A DNA stretch of 39,355 bases from an uncultured Bacteroidales bacterium (GTDB taxonomy: Bacteria; Bacteroidota; Bacteroidia; Bacteroidales; Paludibacteraceae): positions 1 to 39,355 of the forward strand of contig CADCCH010000027.1 in the NCBI GenBank assembly GCA_902799875.1, read 5' to 3'. Shown here in pieces: positions 33,587-39,355 of this stretch; position 1 is the stretch's first letter, and the number at the start of each line of letters is the position of its first letter. The position numbers were made by a program, and so were the translations under genes. The notes under the pieces are model-generated. The model did not search any database, was not told the DNA's origin, and saw only the letters and a list, made by a program, of their open reading frames with translations.

Positions 33587-34731
33587 AATAAATTTTCTGC
33601 TATTTGTCTAGCTTCTTTATCGGTCTGAACATAATCTTCGTAACTCGGTTTGGCGATAAAGGCCGCTTTGTCCATCGTCTGAGCGATGATCTCACTCATC
33701 TGCAGGAACCGACAGCGGTTCTCACGGAAGGCGAGGTTCACCACTTCATTCGCCGCGTTCAACACGCAAGGGATGTTGCCTCCTCTGCGCATTGCCTCGT
33801 ACGCCAGCCCTAAGTTGGGGAAGCGGTTGAGGTCCGGTGCTTCGAAGGTAAGATCTTTGAGTGCCAAGAGGTCCGCCCGGGGAAAATCGCTCTTGAGTCG
33901 TTCGGGGAACGATAGGGCGTACTGAATCGGTAACCGCATATCGGGTGCACCGAGTTGGGCTTTGATGGCCCCGTCGGTGAACTGCACCGCCGAATGGACG
34001 ATGGACTGCGGATGAACGAGTACCTGAATTTTCTCTACCGGCACACCGAAGAGCCATTTGGCTTCGATAACTTCAAAACCCTTGTTCATCATAGAAGCGG
34101 AGTCGATGGTGATCTTGGCTCCCATCTCCCAATTCGGATGTTTGAGCGCATCAGCGGCTGTCACGGCCTGCATCTGCTCGAGACTGAAGGTACGGAAGGG
34201 TCCGCCGCTGGCCGTCAAAAGGATTTTCTCTATCTCCGATTGGTCTTCTCCTACGAGGGATTGGAAGATCGCACTATGCTCACTATCCACCGGTAAAATC
34301 GGCGTATGGTGTTGCACGGCCAAGTCGCAGATGATCTCACCGGCTACGACAAGCGTCTCTTTGTTTGCGAGTGCTATTGTCTTACCGGCTTTGATCGCCT
34401 CTATCGTGGGTCTGAGACCGGCATATCCGACCATGGCTGCCACTACGACATCGATACTCGGCATCGTGACCACTTCCGCAATCGCATCCGCACCGGCCCA
34501 CACTTTGACAGGCAGGTCCGCCAAGGCCGTTTTGAGTGGTTCGTACAGACTCTCATCCGCTATACACACCACCTCCGGCTTGAATTCTCGCGCCTGTTCA
34601 ATCAACTTATCGATACTCCGGTGCGCACAGATCGCATAGACGCTGTACCGGTCCGGGTACGCCCGCACGATATCCAGGGTCTGCGTACCAATCGAGCCCG
34701 TCGAACCTAATATACAAAGATTTTTCACCAT
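33583..34731 (-). CDS. dxr: 1-deoxy-D-xylulose 5-phosphate reductoisomerase
   Basis: The 382-residue enzyme makes 2-C-methyl-erythritol 4-phosphate, the second step of the MEP isoprenoid pathway, with NADPH. The N-terminal nucleotide motif GSTGSIGTQTLDIV, then ANKETLVVAGE (near 120), PVDSEHSAIFQ (near 148), TASGGPFR and LKHPNWEMGAKITIDSASMMNKGFEVIEA are all present. It lies between the inactive M23-like gene (7-nt overlap) and rseP (4-nt overlap), a common Bacteroidota order. Confidence 0.97.
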   Translation of the reverse strand: MVKNLCILGSTGSIGTQTLDIVRAYPDRYSVYAICAHRSIDKLIEQAREFKPEVVCIADESLYEPLKTALADLPVKVWAGADAIAEVVTMPSIDVVVAAMVGYAGLRPTIEAIKAGKTIALANKETLVVAGEIICDLAVQHHTPILPVDSEHSAIFQSLVGEDQSEIEKILLTASGGPFRTFSLEQMQAVTAADALKHPNWEMGAKITIDSASMMNKGFEVIEAKWLFGVPVEKIQVLVHPQSIVHSAVQFTDGAIKAQLGAPDMRLPIQYALSFPERLKSDFPRADLLALKDLTFEAPDLNRFPNLGLAYEAMRRGGNIPCVLNAANEVVNLAFRENRCRFLQMSEIIAQTMDKAAFIAKPSYEDYVQTDKEARQIAENLL

Positions 34732-35531
34732 ACGATTACTTCCTCCGGGTTAACAAACTGCCCTGCGTCCCACAACTCGATCTGCACGTCCTGTTCTTCG
34801 TCCATGATTCCGAGCGATTCGCCTTGTTCCACCAGCGCACCTTGTGCCTTCAGCGCCCGACTCACATGACGATAAACGGTCACGAAAGCACCGTTCTGCA
34901 GCACCATCGTGAACGTATTATCCGCCATGCGTTCCACGCTCACCAACGTGCCACGCGTAGTAGCCATCACGTTCTCGGACTTAGCGGTACGTACGAGCAC
35001 ACCGTAGATATGCAGGTCCGGTCGTGCCGGTTGAATAATCACACCTCGAACGGGTCGGTACAACTGCCGCATATTGGTCGGTGTCATATTGTCGTACAAC
35101 ATCAACCGGTCGTGCTCTTTCTGCTCATATTGCGCCTTAAACGTCTCGGTCACTTCGCTTGGCTGTGCCACCAGACGCGCCCGTTCCACGCGCTGCAGAC
35201 TGTCCAGACTCTGTACGCTGTCCGTCGTAATGTCACCCGCCGTCACCAGTTTGATCATATCCAGGTACTGACGCTGCACACTCAGACTCGACTGCAGACT
35301 ATCCACCCGTGCGGACTCATCAATCAGCTGCTGACGCAGACTTGCGCTGTAACCCGGTAAGATATTGCGAATCGGTGTGTACACGATCAATACCGACAGC
35401 AACGCTATCAAGGCCAGAATAGAAATAGTGATGATGCTGATCGCACCCAACAAGCTCACGCGGAAGTGAAACACCTCGCGCAAGGTCAGGTCGTCCAGCA
35501 TCGCCAACCTATATTTACGTCTTTTTGCCAT
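34725..35531 (-). CDS. membrane-anchored M23-like protein, probably catalytically inactive
   Basis: From the ATG at 35531 ([12 protein letters not shown]) the protein has 268 residues. It has one membrane segment (about 27-51, LLGAISIITISILALIALL), a coiled-coil-like stretch (about 65-130) and a C-terminal LytM/M23 fold (LYRPVRGVIIQPARPDLH to NPEEVIVW). Aligned by its flanking motifs, the zinc ligands of HxGxD read I and L, and the HxH of HLHFELW reads D and Q (DVQIELW). Only the His of YRHVS remains. It should thus bind a partner or peptidoglycan rather than cut it, as EnvC-type activators do. The ATG overlaps the fumarase stop by one base (TAATG); upstream codons to 35546 lie inside the fumarase gene. 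Confidence 0.85.
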   Translation of the reverse strand: MAKRRKYRLAMLDDLTLREVFHFRVSLLGAISIITISILALIALLSVLIVYTPIRNILPGYSASLRQQLIDESARVDSLQSSLSVQRQYLDMIKLVTAGDITTDSVQSLDSLQRVERARLVAQPSEVTETFKAQYEQKEHDRLMLYDNMTPTNMRQLYRPVRGVIIQPARPDLHIYGVLVRTAKSENVMATTRGTLVSVERMADNTFTMVLQNGAFVTVYRHVSRALKAQGALVEQGESLGIMDEEQDVQIELWDAGQFVNPEEVIVW

Positions 35532-37171
35532 TACAAAATGGTACAACCGCTACACGGTTTGAGTTGTTTAAAGAAATCATTTCCTTTGTCGTCCACCAGG
35601 ATGAATGCCGGAAAGTTCTCCACTTCGATCTTCCAGATCGCCTCCATACCCAATTCCGGATACTCGACGCACTCGATGGACTTGATATTGTTCTGCGCCA
35701 GGATAGCCGCCGGACCACCAATCGAGCCGAGGTAGAAACCGCCGTGCTTTTGGCAAGCGTTCGTCACATCGATCGAACGGTTACCCTTCGCGAGCATGAT
35801 CATCGACCCACCGTGATCCTGGAACTCGTCTACGTACGGATCCATACGACCGGCTGTCGTCGGGCCCATCGAACCGCACGCCATGCCTGCCGGGGTCTTT
35901 GCCGGACCTGCATAGTAGATCGGATGGTTCTTGAGGTATTCCGGCATCGGTTCCCCTGCATCCAGACGCGCTTTAATCTTCGCATGCGCAATATCACGAC
36001 CTACAATAATCGTGCCGTTGAGACTCAGACGCGTACCAATCGGATACTTCGTCAGGATCTTGCATACATCTGCCATCGGTTGGTTGAGGTCGATACGTAC
36101 CGCATCGCCTTCACCTGCCTGACGCAGTTCCGCCGGGATAAGGGAAGCAGGATTGTTATCGAGTTTCTCGATCCAGATACCGTCCTTGTTGATCTTACAC
36201 TTGATGTTACGGTCCGCAGAGCAGCTCACACCCAGACCAATCGGACAACTTGCACCGTGACGCGGCAGGCGAACGACACGCACGTCATGCGCCATGTATT
36301 TACCGCCGAATTGCGCACCCAGACCGATCTTATACGCCTCTTGCAGCAGTTGTTTCTCCAGTTCGATATCGCGGAACGCACGACCGGTCTCGTCGCCCGA
36401 AGTAGGCAGCGAGTCATAGTAGTGGGTCGAAGCCAGTTTCACGGTCAGCAAGTTCTTCTCAGCCGAAGTACCACCGATCACAATCGCAATATGATACGGC
36501 GGACAAGCAGCGGTACCGAGGGATTTCATCTTCTCTACGAGGAACGGGATCAGCGTACCCGGATTCTGGATACGAGCCTTGGTCTCCTGATAGAGATAGG
36601 TCTTGTTGGCAGATCCACCACCTTTGGTGACGCAGAGGAAACGGTACTCTGCACCCTCGGTAGCCTCCAGATCGATCTGCGCCGGCAGGTTGCACTTCGT
36701 ATTCACCTCGTCGTACATGTTGAGCGGTGCGTTCTGCGAATAACGCAGGTTACACTCGGTATAGGTATTGAAGACACCCTTGCTCAGCGCCTCTTCATCG
36801 CAGAAACCGGTCCATACTTCCTGACCCTTCTCGCCATGAATAATAGCGGTACCGGTATCCTGGCACAAAGGCAGTTGACCTTTGCAAGCCACTTCCGCAT
36901 TGCGCAGGAAGGTCAGCGCTACGTACTTGTCGTTGGCAGATGCCTCGGGGTCACGCAATATCTTTGCTACCTGCTCGTTATGAGAGCGACGCAACATAAA
37001 ACTTACGTCATGGAAAGCCTGTTGGGCCATCAGCGTCAGCGCCTCAGGAGCCACCTTCAGAATCTCGTGTCCTTCAAACTCGCCGACCGAAACATAATCC
37101 TTGGTCAGCAGATAATACTCTGTTTCATCCTTTCCCAGTTGAAACATCGGTGCATACTTAAATTCAGCCAT
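35531..37171 (-). CDS. fumarate hydratase, class I (iron-sulfur)
   Basis: The 546-residue enzyme interconverts fumarate and malate. It has the class I two-domain layout in one chain. The N-terminal Fe-S domain includes [18 protein letters not shown] (near 100), [25 protein letters not shown] (near 217) and [16 protein letters not shown] (near 308). The C-terminal domain includes [20 protein letters not shown] and [20 protein letters not shown]. In anaerobic Bacteroidales it serves the reductive branch making succinate. It lies 15 bp after the phosphoesterase gene. A 553-codon open frame on the other strand mirrors the whole gene and is a shadow. Confidence 0.95.
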   Translation of the reverse strand: MAEFKYAPMFQLGKDETEYYLLTKDYVSVGEFEGHEILKVAPEALTLMAQQAFHDVSFMLRRSHNEQVAKILRDPEASANDKYVALTFLRNAEVACKGQLPLCQDTGTAIIHGEKGQEVWTGFCDEEALSKGVFNTYTECNLRYSQNAPLNMYDEVNTKCNLPAQIDLEATEGAEYRFLCVTKGGGSANKTYLYQETKARIQNPGTLIPFLVEKMKSLGTAACPPYHIAIVIGGTSAEKNLLTVKLASTHYYDSLPTSGDETGRAFRDIELEKQLLQEAYKIGLGAQFGGKYMAHDVRVVRLPRHGASCPIGLGVSCSADRNIKCKINKDGIWIEKLDNNPASLIPAELRQAGEGDAVRIDLNQPMADVCKILTKYPIGTRLSLNGTIIVGRDIAHAKIKARLDAGEPMPEYLKNHPIYYAGPAKTPAGMACGSMGPTTAGRMDPYVDEFQDHGGSMIMLAKGNRSIDVTNACQKHGGFYLGSIGGPAAILAQNNIKSIECVEYPELGMEAIWKIEVENFPAFILVDDKGNDFFKQLKPCSGCTIL

Positions 37172-37186
37172 AATATATTATTTTAA

Positions 37187-38755
37187 TTATTTCACTTCCA
37201 CGCCCTGCAGCGTAAACATTTTCTCGCCGCGCAGGATATAAATCTGTCCGTCACGCAGTACTTTTTGCGGATTCATCGACTCCTCCATAAGCCGCTCAAT
37301 ACCCGTACCCAGTTGTTGCGGAGCTTGCAGATGCAGTACCAACGACAAATCGTCCGTACGATTCTTAGCGCTCGCACCATCGACCGCTATCGTCTTATCT
37401 TCACACATAGATTCTACCGGCACACTCAGCATATTCATGGCCGTCTCGGACAACATTCCTACAAAGGCCTCACCTAATTGTGTCGATACGCCAGTTATTT
37501 CTAAAATCATATTGTTCATGCCGGTAAACACCGCCATTTTAACGGCATCTTTCTCCGGTCGATCCGGCTCGTTGGCATCCGAGTGAAGCATATATAAATT
37601 GACGACTGCCTCACCCATATTCCGCTCAAACAGATCGAGACGTTCCTCTTCGGTTTGCGGCATCATAGCGGCTAAAAGATATCCCTTCGTACGCGTAGAC
37701 AAATCCGAACTTTTCTTCAGTGCGTTCACGTAATTATCCACTTTTGCCCAAGCTTTCTTACTCATCTGCGGTAACATCGTCCACGTATGAGCCTCTTGCC
37801 ATGCTCGACTGTAGGTATGCAGGTCCGCAATCGTATCCAACGAACGGATCTCTTCCGTTCCTACCGTCACCGTACTGCGATCGGCACTGATATCCAACCA
37901 ACGGTACGGACAAGGATAAGCTACAGGCGCACCGGTCGTTACCTCTACAATACTGTCGTTACCAAAATATTTCGTTGTAGCACCGTTCACATGGAAATGA
38001 CCGGTAAGAATAAAACGCACCTTGTGTGCCGCCAACTGTTTCGCCACGTAGGAAGCAGTATCCAACTGACTCGACGACATAAACTCGGCCATGTTGTCCA
38101 CATGTTCCAGGATCTGCCAGTGACACATCGCGATGATCAAGTTTCCCTTATTCTCAGCTGCATCTGCCTGCGCTAACAGCCAGTTTAGCGTGGTCTCACT
38201 CAGCGAACCCGTTCCGGCATTACCATGACTGCCGTCAATCGCCAACACTGTCACACCGGGCAGCGGTTCTGCTACATAACAATGCGAGTTCGGTTCACGT
38301 ACCGCACCCATAAACGGCGCATACAACTGATCAAACTGCGCGTCATCGATGTTGGCGACCGCTGTCTTTTCATCCCCGTCATACGCATACGCCGCAGTGC
38401 TACTGATATCGTGGTTTCCGGGAATGACCAAAGTCGGAATACCCGCTTCTTGCAGACGCGCCAGACTTGCCACCACCGTGTCGTGACTCACCGCCTCACC
38501 GTCTTTGGTCAGATCACCGGGGATCAGCAACAAATCCGGCTGGTACAGCAAAGCCGTATCCATCAAGGCCTTCCACGCCGGCTCACTCAGGTCCAACATC
38601 TTGCGCCCCGACACCAACATCTCATCCGCAGCCGTTCCGGGTTGCAACAGTGTCTGCGCTATCACATGCGGGTCCGAGATCACCATTACCCGCTCCGCCT
38701 GCATCGCCAACACACTCAGCCCCAGGCCACACACCATACTGATTAATCGTTTCAT
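37187..38755 (-). CDS. secreted metallophosphoesterase with short C-terminal tail
   Basis: The 522-residue protein has a signal peptide (MKRLISMVCGLGLSVLAMQA). The calcineurin-like phosphoesterase motifs are SDPHVI (about 27), GDLTKDGE (about 79), IPGNHDISS (about 110), CHWQILEHVD (about 212) and GHFHVNG (about 252). A C-terminal domain of about 200 residues has no clear match. The last residues, DGQIYILRGEKMFTLQGVEV, are like the tail of the LRR protein at 222-2786 and suggest a shared export or surface-anchoring route. The substrate is unknown; phosphodiesters or nucleotides are possible. Confidence 0.92.
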   Translation of the reverse strand: MKRLISMVCGLGLSVLAMQAERVMVISDPHVIAQTLLQPGTAADEMLVSGRKMLDLSEPAWKALMDTALLYQPDLLLIPGDLTKDGEAVSHDTVVASLARLQEAGIPTLVIPGNHDISSTAAYAYDGDEKTAVANIDDAQFDQLYAPFMGAVREPNSHCYVAEPLPGVTVLAIDGSHGNAGTGSLSETTLNWLLAQADAAENKGNLIIAMCHWQILEHVDNMAEFMSSSQLDTASYVAKQLAAHKVRFILTGHFHVNGATTKYFGNDSIVEVTTGAPVAYPCPYRWLDISADRSTVTVGTEEIRSLDTIADLHTYSRAWQEAHTWTMLPQMSKKAWAKVDNYVNALKKSSDLSTRTKGYLLAAMMPQTEEERLDLFERNMGEAVVNLYMLHSDANEPDRPEKDAVKMAVFTGMNNMILEITGVSTQLGEAFVGMLSETAMNMLSVPVESMCEDKTIAVDGASAKNRTDDLSLVLHLQAPQQLGTGIERLMEESMNPQKVLRDGQIYILRGEKMFTLQGVEVK

Positions 38756-38810
38756 CTTCTATCTTTTTGTATCTTGATTTTTTATGAATCTTGTTTCTCT
38801 TTGCAACTAG

Positions 38811-38858
38811 TATCTTTTGTTACTTGTACCTTTTGTTACTTGTAGCTTAGTTATTTTA
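38811..38858. repeat. tandem array of six 8-bp units (GTTACTTG/TACCTTTT alternating)
   Basis: Six 8-bp units, the first four alternating so as to look like a 16-bp repeat, lie between the phosphoesterase gene and the pspC-like gene. Similar but weaker units (TATCTTTT-like) run from about 38757 to 38800. Confidence 0.7.
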
Positions 38859-38870
38859 GTATCGTGGTTT

Positions 38871-38903
38871 CTATCTCTTCACTTCTACGCCATGCAGCAT
38901 TCC
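38871..38903 (-). pseudogene. decayed copy of the C-terminal tail
   Basis: On the minus strand ten codons read GMLHGVEVKR and then stop. The DNA matches the end of the phosphoesterase gene (TTCACTTC-ACGCC-TGCAG, about 19 of 22 positions). Upstream the frame is closed by a TGA about seven codons away and the start of the element is lost in the pspC-like gene region. It looks like the last trace of another secreted-protein gene. Confidence 0.4.
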
Positions 38904-38925
38904 CAATCGGAGGGCTCACTCATGA

Positions 38926-39123
38926 TTACTTTTCCCACGATTCCGGCATCACGAGCGCCATGATCAGATAGAGCAATACACCAGGGAATGCAGCAGAACA
39001 TAAGGTCAACAGCGCATACAATATCCGCATGACCGTAATGTCCATGCCCATATACTCCGCCAGCCCCGCACATACGCCTGCCAGCACCTTATTCTCACTC
39101 TTGGTAAACTTCTTCTGGTCCAT
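38926..39123 (-). CDS. PspC domain protein
   Basis: The 65-residue protein is a single PspC domain: KVLAGVCAGLAEYMGMDITVMRILYALLTL, followed by a hydrophobic segment (AAFPGVLLYLIMALVMPE). Such short proteins sit in the inner membrane and are linked to envelope stress in several phyla; the role here is unproven. It is the first gene after the promoter at 39163-39194, with a leader of about 35 nt. The sequence between it and the phosphoesterase gene (38756-38925) holds a tandem array and the decayed tail copy. Confidence 0.9.
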   Translation of the reverse strand: MDQKKFTKSENKVLAGVCAGLAEYMGMDITVMRILYALLTLCSAAFPGVLLYLIMALVMPESWEK

Positions 39124-39162
39124 AATTTTCCTCCGTTTATATATTCTTCACAATTTTGCTTG

Positions 39163-39194
39163 CAAAATTACTACTTTTTTTTGACATATGCAAG
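39163..39194 (-). promoter_or_regulatory. Bacteroidales promoter of the pspC-like gene
   Basis: Minus-strand CTTG (39191-39194, one mismatch) and TAATTTTG (39163-39170) are 20 bp apart with an A-tract. The -33 side reads CTTGCATATGTCA and the -7 side GTAGTAATTTTGCA. It may also serve the long minus-strand series after it. Confidence 0.7.
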
Positions 39195-39262
39195 AAAGAA
39201 TACTTAAAAAATACATTTTTTAACATTTAGATGGGCTAGACAGTACAATGACATTAGGATGA

Positions 39263-39355
39263 GGTGTCCCCAAAAAGTTGGACAGGGTTAGTAAATATTG
39301 TTAAGTATTTGTGTGTTCGTTGACATATTGTTTGTGTGTTTTTGCCGGTATTTTA
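39263..39355. mobile_element. possible end of an IS3-type insertion sequence
   Basis: TGTCCCCAAAAAGTTGGACA at about 39263-39282 resembles terminal inverted repeats of IS3/IS150-like elements. The rest of the element would lie outside the window. The 60 bp before it (39200-39262) show no gene. No second end or transposase frame is visible, so the call rests on the end sequence alone. Confidence 0.4.

Noticed and set aside
35525..37186. A 553-codon open frame on the plus strand across the whole fumarase gene
   Set aside because: It mirrors fumarase exactly in extent, has no family features and is explained by the codon use of the real gene.

Overview
The window is a gene-dense piece of a Bacteroidales (Bacteroidota) chromosome. 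The evidence is a complete aerotolerance (bat) cluster, promoters of the Bacteroides type (TTTG about 20 bp before TAnnTTTG), a BspA-like leucine-rich-repeat surface protein, a DUF4293 protein, and start sites without strong Shine-Dalgarno sequences. Nothing fixes the genus; a gut or rumen lineage near Paludibacteraceae is a guess. No tRNA, rRNA, CRISPR array or phage is visible. One possible IS3-type insertion sequence end lies at the right edge.

Layout. 1-2930: a secreted LRR protein on the minus strand with its terminator. 2897-3283: a structured non-coding RNA candidate on the minus strand with its own promoter, an 18-bp palindrome at its start and a terminator. 3354-11675 (plus): moxR, a DUF58 gene, a membrane protein gene, batA, a batB-batC fusion, batD and batE. 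11599-17193 (minus): rimP-nusA-infB plus a lipoprotein gene whose end overlaps batE. 17316-20712 (minus): an rpiB-like gene, a DASS dicarboxylate transporter and an outer-membrane beta-barrel protein. 20849-27658 (plus): mfd (frameshifted), kdsB, deoD and yidC. 27617-28245 (minus): an SGNH-like protein and a 31-residue hydrophobic protein. 28380-29180 (plus): a membrane-bound LytTR regulator. 29164-39123 (minus): ten genes in the order pspC-like, phosphoesterase, fumarase, inactive M23-like, dxr, rseP (frameshifted), acyltransferase, DUF4293, mscS, rlmN.

Most genes are housekeeping: transcription and translation factors, envelope biogenesis (yidC, kdsB, dxr, rseP, M23-like), and metabolism (fumarase, deoD, rpiB-like, DASS). 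The bat block is the main coordinated system: a MoxR ATPase with several VWA and TPR membrane proteins that probably form an envelope chaperone or stress complex.

The most unusual feature is a set of at least fifteen short tandem arrays of 7-10 bp units, three to six copies each. Each locus has its own unit sequence. They sit exactly at gene junctions, often including stop or start codons, or inside variable linkers of proteins, with at least three in Mfd alone. Other points: an extended promoter consensus shared by six promoters, overlap at all three convergent gene pairs, one-base frameshifts in mfd and rseP, a short C-terminal tail shared by two secreted proteins with a decayed third copy, and probable loss of active-site residues in the RpiB-like and M23-like proteins.
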